This document shows, in pieces, positions 9,038 to 16,680 of a stretch of DNA of 34,485 nt. This stretch comes from Lachnospiraceae bacterium. Lineage in GTDB: Bacteria > Bacillota > Clostridia > Lachnospirales > Lachnospiraceae. The translations under genes were made by a program, and so were the position numbers. The stretch spans positions 1 to 34,485 of the forward strand of contig JAEEXG010000025.1 of the NCBI GenBank assembly GCA_016291405.1. The letters are read 5' to 3'. The notes below the pieces were generated by a model, which saw only the letters and a program-made list of their open reading frames with translations, was not told the origin of the DNA and made no database searches. Each line of letters opens with the position of its first letter. The first letter of the stretch is position 1.

Positions 9038-9967
9038 CTAGGCCTTAACTTTCTCCGTAGGCTTTTCCGTCGCATCAACTATTCTATCGATTATCTTCTT
9101 TGCTTCCTCGTAGTTACTCTGTCCCGTAGAAAGCACAAGCCTGTGAGCAAGAACATATTTGGATAAATAGTTTATATCATCGGGAATTACATAGTCCCTT
9201 CCTAAAACAACCGCATAAGCTTTGGCTGCATTCATAAGTCCGAGAGCGCCTCTTGTGCTTACTCCCGCAAGCACTCTTTCGCTGTCTCTTGTCTTTTCTA
9301 TAATGTCTAAAATGTATTTTTTTACATCGGGAGATACAAATACTTCTTTTGCCTTATTTCTTAATTCCAAAATGTCAGAACCTGTGGCTACATTTCCAAG
9401 GCTGTCCAAGGGGTCCTCCCCTTCAAACCTGTCTAAAATTGACATTTCGTCTTCTCTTGATAAAGCTCCCATGGATATCTTCATTAAGAATCTGTCTAAC
9501 TGAGCCTCGGGAAGAGGAAAGGTTCCTGCGGTTTCAATAGGATTCTGAGTCGCTATTACAAAGAAAGGTTCGGGGAAAGAAAATGTTTCTCCATCAATTG
9601 TAACCTGATGCTCTTCCATACACTCAAGAAGTCCCGCCTGGGTTCTTGGCGTAGCTCTGTTTATTTCATCTGCCAATAATATGTTTGTAAAAACAGGTCC
9701 CTTCTTTAATTCAAACTCACTTGTTGCTTTATTAAATACATTAAGACCCGTTACATCAGAGGGAAGTAAGTCCGGGGTAAACTGGATTCTTGAAAATTTA
9801 ATATCAAGGGTTTTCCCCAAGGCTTTTGCAAGCTTAGTCTTACCGCTTCCCGGCATGTCTTCTATCAAAACATGCCCGCCTGCCACCATAGAAGTTAACA
9901 AAAGCTTACAAACGTCCTCTTTCCCTACGATAACCTTGCTTATGTTCTCAATTATCTTGTTTACCAT
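9038..9967 (-). CDS. MoxR-family AAA+ ATPase
   Basis: 309 residues, normal for the family. Walker A is EDMPGSGKTKLAKAL (about 36-50) and Walker B with the MoxR signature is LLADEINRATPRTQAGLLE; FFVIATQNPIE and LPEAQLDRFL are the sensor and arginine-finger regions. MoxR proteins are thought to act as chaperone-like ATPases that assemble or activate partner proteins, often ones with vWA domains such as the DUF58 protein encoded next. It is the first gene of the five-gene minus-strand operon. GAGGG about 9 bases before the ATG serves as ribosome-binding site. The usual symbol is a family name and is not given here. Confidence 0.92.
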   Translation of the reverse strand: MVNKIIENISKVIVGKEDVCKLLLTSMVAGGHVLIEDMPGSGKTKLAKALGKTLDIKFSRIQFTPDLLPSDVTGLNVFNKATSEFELKKGPVFTNILLADEINRATPRTQAGLLECMEEHQVTIDGETFSFPEPFFVIATQNPIETAGTFPLPEAQLDRFLMKISMGALSREDEMSILDRFEGEDPLDSLGNVATGSDILELRNKAKEVFVSPDVKKYILDIIEKTRDSERVLAGVSTRGALGLMNAAKAYAVVLGRDYVIPDDINYLSKYVLAHRLVLSTGQSNYEEAKKIIDRIVDATEKPTEKVKA

Positions 9968-10033
9968 TGAAATTGCCCTCTGCTGTCAGATTATTTTGGC
10001 TAAATTCTTACTTTTACATGTACATATGATTGA

Positions 10034-10065
10034 ATTCTTGCAGGATTTTTGCGCTTTGCAAGAAT
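10034..10065. repeat. 9-bp inverted repeat between moxR and the wall hydrolase
   Basis: ATTCTTGCA at 10034-10042 pairs with TGCAAGAAT at 10057-10065 across 14 bases. It lies downstream of the wall-hydrolase stop and upstream of moxR on the same strand. There is no clear T run, so it may be a weak terminator or an operator for the moxR operon; the sequence does not decide. Confidence 0.45.
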
Positions 10066-10075
10066 AATTTCTCAC

Positions 10076-11236
10076 TTAATAGAAGATGTGATGACCGATT
10101 TGGGTGCCTGAAAGCCCTTCGATAGGGGTCCTAAAGTGTAAGCAGTTGCCTACATTTGTTACTCCGCTCATTGCGGCATCCGCTGCGTTGTAACAGCTTT
10201 GAGTAGTCTTACCTATTGAAAGGTAATAATCAAATCTTCCGCTAAGTACAGGTGAGAATTGATACTTTTGATATATTACTCCGCCCATTGTGTTTGGATA
10301 TACAGAGCTAAGTACTCTGTTAATTACTACGGCACCTACCGCAACCTGACCTTCATAAGGTTCTCCGCCGGCTTCACAATAGATTAAAACAGCCAGCATA
10401 TATCTGTCGGTATCATCAAATGACACTTCGGAAATGTCTCTCCAATAAGAAGATGCTGCAAGTTGTGACATTCGAAGTTCCTCTTCCAATTGCTTTTGAA
10501 TTGAAGCCACATCCGCATTTCTTGCTTCCAGCTCTTTTTCATACTCCAAAAGTTCTGCTTCTGCAGTATCTATCAAATCGCTGTACTGTGCCACTTTAAC
10601 CTTAGTGTTATCAATAACCACCATTACCTCGGCCTTCTTCTCTTCAGCCTCGGCTTTTAAAAGATCAAGTTCTTCCTTTTCGCCCTCAAGCTTTGCTTCA
10701 AGCTCTTCAACCGCAATTCTTGTGGCCTTAAACTCTTCAAACTTATTTCTGTCATACTCTGCCAGCGAATCAACGTAATCGCTTAGAGTAATGAAATCAG
10801 AAAAAGTCTTTGCCTTAAACATGATTTCCATGTAAAGGGTGCGGCTGTCTTTATACATAAACTGAATACGTTTCTTCATGGATTCGTATTGGTTTTCTTC
10901 TGTAGCCTTTGCTTCAGCTAACGCCGCAAGAGTTTCTTCTATTTCTTGTTCTTTTTCAGAAATGTATCCGTCAAGTTCATCGATTCTTCCAAGTATGGTG
11001 GTAAGGTCATCGTTTAGACCGTTAAGCTCTTTTTTAAGCTCTGCTTTTTTACCGTTTAGTGTATCGACTTCCTTTTTTTGCTCATCCACCTTGCCTTTTG
11101 CGGCATCTCTTTGTTTTTGAGCATCGGATAATTTGTCTCTGGTTGATTGAGTTGCATAGGATTGATATGGAGTTGCAGTTATCACCACGGCAAGCATCAA
11201 AATAAATGCCAGCCTTTTCCATATTTTTCTTTTCAC
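10076..11236 (-). CDS. Secreted cell-wall hydrolase: coiled coil plus SleB/CwlJ-type domain
   Basis: 386 residues. A Sec signal peptide (about 1-29, ending SYA) is followed by long coiled-coil regions (about 33-105 and 165-260) full of Lys/Glu heptads, separated by a helical piece with MKKRIQFMYK; this resembles the EnvC/PcsB amidase-activator coiled coil. The C-terminal 120 residues are a Hydrolase_2 (SleB/CwlJ) domain: the catalytic Glu region is YCEAGGEPYEGQVAVGAVV, followed by VINRVLSS and YQFSPV. The family cleaves peptidoglycan, classically in spore cortex, but the fusion suggests a septal or growth hydrolase. It lies 11 bases downstream of the dCMP deaminase gene. Confidence 0.82.
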   Translation of the reverse strand: MKRKIWKRLAFILMLAVVITATPYQSYATQSTRDKLSDAQKQRDAAKGKVDEQKKEVDTLNGKKAELKKELNGLNDDLTTILGRIDELDGYISEKEQEIEETLAALAEAKATEENQYESMKKRIQFMYKDSRTLYMEIMFKAKTFSDFITLSDYVDSLAEYDRNKFEEFKATRIAVEELEAKLEGEKEELDLLKAEAEEKKAEVMVVIDNTKVKVAQYSDLIDTAEAELLEYEKELEARNADVASIQKQLEEELRMSQLAASSYWRDISEVSFDDTDRYMLAVLIYCEAGGEPYEGQVAVGAVVINRVLSSVYPNTMGGVIYQKYQFSPVLSGRFDYYLSIGKTTQSCYNAADAAMSGVTNVGNCLHFRTPIEGLSGTQIGHHIFY

Positions 11237-11247
11237 AATTCCTTCCC

Positions 11248-11727
11248 TTACATATCCAATTCTATTTTCTTTCCGCTTGCCTGATACTGATAATACTCAA
11301 CGCCCGCTGCATCAAGCATCATCTTCGAAGCCTTAGTGGAATCTGTATCTGCGTATTTATCGCTTCCGTATACTACGGTTTTAATGCCGGCCTGAATAAT
11401 AGCCTTGGCACATTCGTTACAAGGAAACAGTGACACATAAATCTTAGCTCCGTCTAAGTTACCGCCTCTGTAATTTAAAATGGCATTTAACTCACTGTGA
11501 GCCACAAAAGCATACTTTGTATCAAGTGTCGAACCTTCTCTTTCCCAAGGGAAAATATCATCCGAACAGTGATTGGGAAATCCGTTATATCCCATAGATA
11601 AAATTCTGTTATCGGAGCTTACTATGCAAGCTCCTACCTGAGTGTTAGGGTCTTTTGACCTCATGCCCGAAAGCTTTGCAACACCCATAAAGTATTCATC
11701 CCACGAAATGTAATCCGTACGCTTCAT
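11248..11727 (-). CDS. dCMP deaminase (ComEB-like)
   Basis: 159 residues. The zinc-dependent cytidine/deoxycytidylate deaminase motifs are AHSELNAIL (the usual H-A-E with Ser in the middle; His ligand and catalytic Glu kept) and SLFPCNECAKAI (P-C-x2-C). The N-terminus WDEYFMGVAKLSGMRSKDPN and GACIVSSDNRILSMGYNG are typical of dCMP deaminase. The enzyme makes dUMP for thymidylate synthesis. AAGGAGG precedes the ATG by 8 bases. It follows the terminator of the sua5-rpiB-upp operon and is cotranscribed with the downstream wall hydrolase, with no obvious functional link. Confidence 0.9.
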   Translation of the reverse strand: MKRTDYISWDEYFMGVAKLSGMRSKDPNTQVGACIVSSDNRILSMGYNGFPNHCSDDIFPWEREGSTLDTKYAFVAHSELNAILNYRGGNLDGAKIYVSLFPCNECAKAIIQAGIKTVVYGSDKYADTDSTKASKMMLDAAGVEYYQYQASGKKIELDM

Positions 11728-11807
11728 CTGTAACGCCTCCTTGTATTTTTAACCCCTAAGCATATTCCCTTATAGCAAAATAATGCGTCTTATAAGTTAG
11801 ATTATAC

Positions 11808-11847
11808 AAAAAAAGCCAAAGCGTTTCTACCGCTTCGGCCTTTTTTT
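11808..11847. terminator. Intrinsic terminator downstream of upp
   Basis: A-rich run (11808-11814), imperfect GC stem with GCC and AAGCG pairing to CGCTT and GGCC, then seven T. On the minus strand it sits just after the upp stop at 11860; the A run gives it a T tract in both directions. Confidence 0.8.
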
Positions 11848-11859
11848 CATATGATTATT

Positions 11860-12489
11860 TTACTTTGTACCAAAAATTCTGTCTCCGGCATCGCCAAGTC
11901 CGGGAACGATGTAAGCATGCTCATTCAAATGATCATCCATAGCACCGATGTACATATCGATATCGGGATGAGCTTCCTGCATCTTCTTTACTCCTTCGGG
12001 AGCAGCGATAATGCACATAAAGTGTATCTTCTTGCATCCTCTGTCCTTAAGCATCTGAATTGCAGCTGCGCTTGAACCGCCTGTTGCAAGCATGGGGTCA
12101 ACCACAAATACTTCTCTTTCTGCACAATCAGCAGGGAGTTTGCAATAATATTCAACAGGTTCGTGAGTTTCAGGATCTCTGTATAATCCGATGTGTCCTA
12201 CTTTGGCTGCGGGAATGAGTGAAAGCATTCCGTCCACCATGCCAAGGCCTGCTCTTAAGATAGGAACAATTGCCATCTTCTTTCCCTTTAATTCTTTAGC
12301 AACTGTCTTACAGATAGGTGTTTCGATTTCAACGTCTGCAAGTTCAAGATCTCTTGTTGCTTCATAGCAGATTAACATTGCGATTTCAGATATTGTCTGT
12401 CTAAAGTCCTTTGTACCGGTGTCTTTTCTGCGGATATATCCAATCTTATGCTGGATTAAAGGGTGATCCATTACTACTACTTTTGACAT
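11860..12489 (-). CDS. upp: Uracil phosphoribosyltransferase
   Basis: 209 residues, the standard length. Uracil plus PRPP gives UMP in pyrimidine salvage. Characteristic blocks are the N-terminal [16 protein letters not shown], the [13 protein letters not shown] segment, the PRPP-binding [12 protein letters not shown] and the C-terminal uracil-binding [21 protein letters not shown] lies just before the ATG. It is the third gene of the sua5-rpiB-upp unit, 63 bases after rpiB; the same order is seen in other Firmicutes. Very confident. Confidence 0.97.
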   Translation of the reverse strand: MSKVVVMDHPLIQHKIGYIRRKDTGTKDFRQTISEIAMLICYEATRDLELADVEIETPICKTVAKELKGKKMAIVPILRAGLGMVDGMLSLIPAAKVGHIGLYRDPETHEPVEYYCKLPADCAEREVFVVDPMLATGGSSAAAIQMLKDRGCKKIHFMCIIAAPEGVKKMQEAHPDIDMYIGAMDDHLNEHAYIVPGLGDAGDRIFGTK

Positions 12490-12552
12490 GATTATTCTCC
12501 TTCTTCTCTTATGAAACTTTCTATAAATAAATCACTTTGTGATCCATTTTCC

Positions 12553-12984
12553 TTATAGTTGTTCTATTTTTGATATTCTTCTTGAATGTCTTTCATCCCC
12601 TGAAAACTTTGTATCAAGGAAAGCATCAACAATTCTTAAAGCAAGATTGCTTCCAACAATTCCTGCGCCAAGTGCAAGGACGTTTGCATCATTGTGAAGC
12701 CTTGTAAGCTCAGCAGAGCAAACATCTGAGCAAAGCGCACATCTTATGCCCTTTACTTTGTTTGCGGAAATAGAGATTCCTATTCCCGTTGTGCAGATTA
12801 CGATTCCCTGCTCACATTCTTTTGAAGCAACAGCTTTTGCAACAGCGTGTCCGAATTCAGGATAATCACAAGAATCCTTTGAATAGGTGCCGAAGTCTTT
12901 TACTTCATAGCCACGCTTTTTTAAGTGTTCGATAACAAGCTGCTTTAAATCATATCCCCCGTGATCAGATCCGATTGCTATCAT
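12553..12984 (-). CDS. rpiB: Ribose-5-phosphate isomerase B
   Basis: 143 residues, typical for the LacAB/RpiB family. It interconverts ribose 5-phosphate and ribulose 5-phosphate, feeding PRPP synthesis. MIAIGSDHGGYDLK is the family start; the catalytic Cys lies in IVICTTGIGISISANK (the common form is C-G-T-G-I-G), and NVLALGAGIVG and DERHSRRISKIE complete the signature, with the C-terminal Arg-His cluster used in phosphate binding. It lies 13 bases downstream of sua5 and upstream of upp. LacA/LacB-type substrates cannot be excluded by motif alone, but the context supports RpiB. Confidence 0.94.
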   Translation of the reverse strand: MIAIGSDHGGYDLKQLVIEHLKKRGYEVKDFGTYSKDSCDYPEFGHAVAKAVASKECEQGIVICTTGIGISISANKVKGIRCALCSDVCSAELTRLHNDANVLALGAGIVGSNLALRIVDAFLDTKFSGDERHSRRISKIEQL

Positions 12985-12997
12985 TTTCTTTCTCCCA

Positions 12998-14050
12998 TCA
13001 TACCTTTATAATTTGATGCCCCGCAGCTTTTAGTAACCTGTTCATTACTGCGGCTCCTACACCATCGCTCTTAAATGACTCAGAGTACATTTTCTGAATG
13101 TTTTCTTCGTCAAATTCACGCAGGATTCTAAACAAGTGATGGGCAACCTCACCCTCTTCATCTTTGTGCCCCGCGCTTTTTACAAGGTCTGCACAATAAT
13201 AATCCTTTGTTTCCTCAGTGGCAATCACTCCGGTCCTTAGATTATTGTTTTTATCTGCATTTGTAAGTTCGTTTATTTTTTTAATTACGTCTTCTTTGTT
13301 TCCTTCAACGATTACAAGCTCACCCTTTGGAGCATAGTGCCTATACTTCATTCCGGGAGCTTTCGGAGGAGTCTTTGAATCGGCATCAATGATTGCTCTG
13401 TCCCACTCTACCTTTTCGCTTAAAGCTTCTTCAAGCATCTTTTGAGTAATGAAACCGGGCCTAAGAATCATGGGCTTTCCTTCGGTAAAATCAACGATTG
13501 TAGACTCAAGTCCCACATCGGATTCACCACCGTCTAAGATGATATCTATTCTTCCATCCATATCTTCTATTACATACTTTGCAACAGTGGGGCTGGGCCT
13601 TCCCGAAAGGTTTGCACTGGGAGCCGCAATATATCCGCCGCTTGCATCAATAAGTGCTCTTGCTATTTTATTTGAAGGCATTCTTACAGCTACTGTCTCT
13701 AAACCGCCTGTTGTTTCTTTTGGCACCACATCGTTTTTATTAAATATCATTGTTAAAGGTCCGGGCCAATATTTATCAGCAAGTTTAAGCGCATCCTCAG
13801 GAATGTCTTTAACTATTTTTTCAAGGGCCTTTAAGTTTGAAATATGTACAATTAAGGGATTGTCACTGGGCCTTCCCTTTGCTGCGTAAATCTTCTTTGA
13901 TGAATCGGGATTAAGAGCATCGCCCCCAAGTCCGTAGACCGTTTCTGTGGGAAAAGCCACCAGGCCTCCCTTTTTTAAAACGTCTCCCGCTTCCTTTATT
14001 ATATTAGTATCTATTTTTTCTTCATTTAGAGAGTAAATCTTTGTTTCCAT
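12998..14050 (-). CDS. L-threonylcarbamoyladenylate synthase, Sua5 type
   Basis: 350 residues: an N-terminal YrdC domain (about 15-205) and a C-terminal Sua5 extension. It makes threonylcarbamoyl-AMP from Thr, bicarbonate and ATP, the first step of tRNA t6A37 modification. Motifs are GGLVAFPTETVYGLGGDAL, KGRPSDNPLIVHI, the SANLSGRPSPT loop and the linker PPKAPGMKYRHYAPKGEL typical of Sua5. The start is fixed by homology of the N-terminus, yet there is no Shine-Dalgarno sequence before ATG 14050; a TATACT box ends 9 bases upstream, implying a very short or absent leader. First gene of the operon with rpiB and upp. Confidence 0.94.
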   Translation of the reverse strand: METKIYSLNEEKIDTNIIKEAGDVLKKGGLVAFPTETVYGLGGDALNPDSSKKIYAAKGRPSDNPLIVHISNLKALEKIVKDIPEDALKLADKYWPGPLTMIFNKNDVVPKETTGGLETVAVRMPSNKIARALIDASGGYIAAPSANLSGRPSPTVAKYVIEDMDGRIDIILDGGESDVGLESTIVDFTEGKPMILRPGFITQKMLEEALSEKVEWDRAIIDADSKTPPKAPGMKYRHYAPKGELVIVEGNKEDVIKKINELTNADKNNNLRTGVIATEETKDYYCADLVKSAGHKDEEGEVAHHLFRILREFDEENIQKMYSESFKSDGVGAAVMNRLLKAAGHQIIKV

Positions 14051-14059
14051 ATTATAAAA

Positions 14060-14092
14060 AGTATATCACCATGGGTATTTTTTGTATACAAA
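14060..14092 (-). promoter_or_regulatory. Candidate sua5 promoter and palindrome
   Basis: On the minus strand, TATACT at 14065-14060 is a good minus-10 box and would place the transcript start near 14053, three bases from the ATG. No convincing minus-35 is found at 17 bases. A perfect 12-bp palindrome TTTGTATACAAA lies at 14081-14092, where an operator or the minus-35 region would be. Confidence 0.45.
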
Positions 14093-14122
14093 CGCCCCCA
14101 AATACACCACGTACACGCACAA

Positions 14123-14148
14123 AGAAACGGATGTCTCCATCCGTTTCT
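14123..14148 (-). terminator. Hairpin after the GH18 gene
   Basis: Perfect 11-bp stem (14123-14133 with 14138-14148) and a 4-base loop, 8 bases beyond the GH18 stop on the minus strand. The following T tract is short, so it is a probable rather than certain terminator. Confidence 0.65.
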
Positions 14149-14155
14149 TCATATT

Positions 14156-15853
14156 CTAATTAGCCATGTAGGCGCTGATCAAATCCCAAATGTCAGGAGT
14201 TTCCTGACCAAGCTTCCAAGAAGCCACGCCTGCAATTCCAAATGTATTCATGACATTAAGTCTTACTTTTATAGAATCCGCATCTTCCATCCATACCTGA
14301 TACTTTGTGTTTCCGATGGTGGTTTCTGCGTAATTTTGATTTGTTTCTTCGTCCCACTGAGCAGTCAAACCGTTTTTGGCAAGAAAGTTATTGGCAACAG
14401 TCATATCAACAGCCTCGCTTGTAACGTTTGCGCCTTCTGTCATCCACACTCTTGTGTAGAAAGGAACACCGTTAATAACCTTTTCTGCGGGAACTACTTT
14501 AAGAGTATCTTCGATACCCTGCTTCATCCATCCCATGCTTGCAACGGAACCTACTTCGCTTCCTGCGTAGTGTTCGTCGTATCCCATTATAATAACGTAA
14601 TCGGCGAAAAGACCTTGTTCTTTTCTGTTGTAGTGAGCTGTATATTCACTGGGAACATAGTTATCAACAGATAATACAAGATTGTTTTCATGGCACTTAA
14701 GTGCAAGCTCTCTTATAAACTGAATGTAAGATTCTCCGGCTTTTGAAGGCACTTGCTCAAAGTCAACGTTAATACCGTCGGCGCCGTAGAATAAAGTCTG
14801 TTCCACAAGGCTGTTTATTAAATAGGTTCTTTTTGATGTATAAGAAAGAAGCTCGTATGTATCAACGTCGGTACCGCTGTGGAAATTAGAAACAAGGGCC
14901 CATACTTCCATGCCCATGTTGTGAGCTGCCTTAACATAATCCGCATTTGCAACACTGCTTAAATTTCCGGCGTCATCATTTACCCAAAACCATGTGGGAG
15001 AAATAACGTTAACACTTTTAACATTGGCACAAGCTTCCATAAGTCCGCTTCCGTCCTGAGGATATTCGATGTTATGCCATGTTAAGTTTATTTTCTTTCC
15101 TCTGTTTAAAGAAGAATACTCTTCTTCACCTGCTAAATCTAAAGGCTTTTGAGCCAAGCCTACTTCGTCGCTTCCAAGCTTTGAATTGGGAACATATCCA
15201 ATAAAGCAATTGTCTGTCTTAACCTTAGTCCAGTCATCCATGGGCTCTAAGATTTCAACCACATCACCTTCCGATACTTCGGTAAGGATTTCGCTCTTAA
15301 CGCCGCCTCTCCATCTAACCTGGGTGTCGGCTTTAATCTTTGCTACCTGCTTTTCGTCCCAGCTTGTATATACCTGCATACGTTTGGGCTCTTCAAACAA
15401 CTTATATTCTAAAGGAATAAACTTCTTTATATAATCAACCGCTATGTAAAGGGTATCGCCATCCTGCACACTAATAGGATAATCTGTTGAAACAGTTTCT
15501 CCCGATTCTATATAAGAAGAATCTCCGATTGTGTTTACAACCGTCTGTGTGGGAGTGGTATAAAGAAGAAGATTCTCATTGTAATCTACGTAAAATCTGA
15601 CAGTAAAATATTTCTTTATGGTATCGGTGTCAAGGTAAACCATTGAACCGATGGCTTTTGCCTTTTCTTCTATTCTTTCACTTTGTAAAATAACGGGAAC
15701 TTCAGTATCATCATATATTTCAAAGTATTCATTGTAATCGGCCCATTCTGTACCGTAAGAATACTTGTCTATTATCATTTTTGAAAACGTCACACCCGCA
15801 ACAACGCAAATCAGGGCGATCGCTATAATTATCGGTATTGCTTTTTTCTTCAT
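14156..15853 (-). CDS. Membrane-anchored GH18 glycosidase with SH3 domain
   Basis: 565 residues. An N-terminal membrane segment (about 4-25) is followed by a stalk resembling the copper-amine-oxidase N-terminal-like domain (about 55-165, with KAIGSMVYLDTDTIKKYF and LYIAVDYIKKFIPLEYKL), an SH3_3-type domain (about 172-228, TQVRWRGG...GDVVEI...IGYVPNSKLG), and a GH18 barrel to the end. The GH18 active-site strand is YGADGINVDFEQVP, D-G-x-x-x-D-x-E with the catalytic Glu kept; this matches the YaaH/YdhD branch that acts on peptidoglycan N-acetylglucosamine linkages. It probably remodels the cell wall from outside the membrane. AGGAGGT lies 12 bases before the ATG, a longish gap. Monocistronic. 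Confidence 0.85.
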   Translation of the reverse strand: MKKKAIPIIIAIALICVVAGVTFSKMIIDKYSYGTEWADYNEYFEIYDDTEVPVILQSERIEEKAKAIGSMVYLDTDTIKKYFTVRFYVDYNENLLLYTTPTQTVVNTIGDSSYIESGETVSTDYPISVQDGDTLYIAVDYIKKFIPLEYKLFEEPKRMQVYTSWDEKQVAKIKADTQVRWRGGVKSEILTEVSEGDVVEILEPMDDWTKVKTDNCFIGYVPNSKLGSDEVGLAQKPLDLAGEEEYSSLNRGKKINLTWHNIEYPQDGSGLMEACANVKSVNVISPTWFWVNDDAGNLSSVANADYVKAAHNMGMEVWALVSNFHSGTDVDTYELLSYTSKRTYLINSLVEQTLFYGADGINVDFEQVPSKAGESYIQFIRELALKCHENNLVLSVDNYVPSEYTAHYNRKEQGLFADYVIIMGYDEHYAGSEVGSVASMGWMKQGIEDTLKVVPAEKVINGVPFYTRVWMTEGANVTSEAVDMTVANNFLAKNGLTAQWDEETNQNYAETTIGNTKYQVWMEDADSIKVRLNVMNTFGIAGVASWKLGQETPDIWDLISAYMAN

Positions 15854-15882
15854 TTTAAGTCACTTACCTCCTGACCGCCCTA

Positions 15883-15911
15883 ATTATATCAGACAATCAT
15901 TTTTGTGTCTT
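15883..15911 (-). promoter_or_regulatory. Probable promoter of the GH18 gene
   Basis: On the minus strand, AAGACA (15911-15906), 17-base spacer, TATAAT (15888-15883). The predicted start near 15876 leaves a 22-base leader that includes the AGGAGGT site. The minus-35 is weak (four of six). Confidence 0.55.
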
Positions 15912-15965
15912 TAAGTTTTTTCTTAAGAAATTGTCCTAGCGTTTATTAATATTCCGATTCCTTAA

Positions 15966-16243
15966 CTAAAACAATATTTCAGTTATTTCCCCATTCTTAT
16001 TGAAGCAAATCATTGGCATTCTTTCATTGCCTTCCCGTTTCACGAGATCTTCGACCATCTGAGGTGTCGCCGGTTTGCCGCTTATAAACAGCTTAGCTCC
16101 CCATTCATACATGTCGTAGATTTTAGATGTAATGTCCATAAGAATGTACGTCCTTGCCTGAAGGGCTCCTCCTTTTTAAGAGATTTTCCGTGATAAACAA
16201 TAGGAGAAGATGTCTCCAATCTCAAGTCGCGGAATCCGTTCAT
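15966..16243 (-). pseudogene. Small frame-disrupted gene, about 92 residues, unknown function
   Basis: Frame one runs from ATG 16243 to TAA 16082 (53 codons). A second frame, minus 1 relative to it, contains an ATG at 16139 and ends at TAG 15966 (57 residues from that ATG: MDITSKIYDMYEWGAKLF..., ending NKNGEITEILF). The second frame is open back to a stop overlapping the A5-GGAGGAG tract near 16170. A single minus-1 shift at that tract joins SPIVYHGKSLKK to GGALQARTYIL and gives one protein-like product of about 92 residues, with a central helix and a C-terminal beta hairpin. It may be a pseudogene, a sequencing error, a programmed frameshift, or just the 57-residue ORF alone, whose own ribosome site (AAGGA, 11 bases off) is modest. 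It uses CCG, GCG, CGG and GTG codons uncommon in its neighbours. No family recognised. Confidence 0.45.
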
Positions 16244-16249
16244 TGACAG

Positions 16250-16255
16250 ATTATA
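16250..16255 (-). promoter_or_regulatory. Minus-10 box 6 bases before ATG 16243
   Basis: TATAAT on the minus strand, followed by CTGTCA and the ATG. Transcription would start at the A of the ATG, the same geometry as the mecA promoter. At 17 bases the minus-35 is only GCAGGT, a poor match. Confidence 0.4.
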
Positions 16256-16329
16256 CCTATTAAAAAAATGTTACCTGCATATCTAGTTAAAATTATTTGA
16301 GTGATATTTTGGGAAAAATCATAAAATGA

Positions 16330-16440
16330 TTAACCCGTGTTGACACGATAAACGTGCCGAAAGACCATTTCCGTTACACAATCGGAAATGAGAATAATAA
16401 TATTCTTCGTCTCATCTTCGTTATTCGAAGATTCCCCCAT
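16330..16440 (-). CDS. Possible 36-residue small ORF with a strong ribosome-binding site
   Basis: ATG at 16440 is preceded by AAGGAGG with only 3 bases between, one of the strongest Shine-Dalgarno matches in the window. The product is acidic at its N-terminus (MGESSNNEDETKN) then hydrophobic (IIILISDCV). After the TAA the same frame stays open for 29 more codons and stops in a TGA that overlaps the ATG at 16243 as ATGA, so it may be the first half of a nonsense-interrupted 66-codon gene. The whole stretch is rich in inverted repeats, so it could instead be a structured RNA. No homologue recognised. Confidence 0.3.
   Translation of the reverse strand: MGESSNNEDETKNIIILISDCVTEMVFRHVYRVNTG
16336..16432. 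repeat. Cluster of four inverted repeats in the long intergenic region
   Basis: Successive stems: CGTG/CACG (16336-16339 with 16344-16347), ATTTCCG/CGGAAAT (16367-16373 with 16383-16389), AGAATA/TATTCT (16391-16396 with 16401-16406, enclosed by ATGAG/CTCAT) and ATCTTCG/CGAAGAT (16414-16420 with 16426-16432). All arms are exact. Such density suggests a folded RNA or a regulatory region. Apart from these and the small ORFs listed, I see nothing else in 15912-16640. Confidence 0.6.
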
Positions 16441-16645
16441 GAACCTCCTTCCCTAACCATTATTAGTCAACGAACGTTTTTATTCTTAACATATGTTGAG
16501 CCTCAATGTGTTAACAAATTATGAACAAGCTGTGAATAAAATAATAACATTTTCGCCTTTCCTCTAATCATTTCCTTATTATTATACGATTAATATATAT
16601 ATAGTATCATTTTATTAAATCTTTAAAAAATGTGGTGCTATTTGC

Positions 16646-16674
16646 TTGACTAACGCATGGTGAAAGGCTAGTAT
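16646..16674 (+). promoter_or_regulatory. mecA promoter giving a leaderless transcript
   Basis: TTGACT (16646-16651), exactly 17 bases, TAGTAT (16669-16674). Standard spacing puts the transcript start at 16681, which is the A of the mecA ATG. No Shine-Dalgarno sequence lies between. Confidence 0.75.
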
Positions 16675-16680
16675 TCTGTT

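Noticed and set aside
9681-10067. A 128-codon plus-strand frame opposite the start of moxR
   Set aside because: Mostly antisense to the Walker A and B region of MoxR, with no ribosome-binding site.
13449-13889. A 146-codon plus-strand frame opposite sua5
   Set aside because: The Sua5 protein on the minus strand is complete and conserved; the opposing frame has unlikely composition and no start signal.
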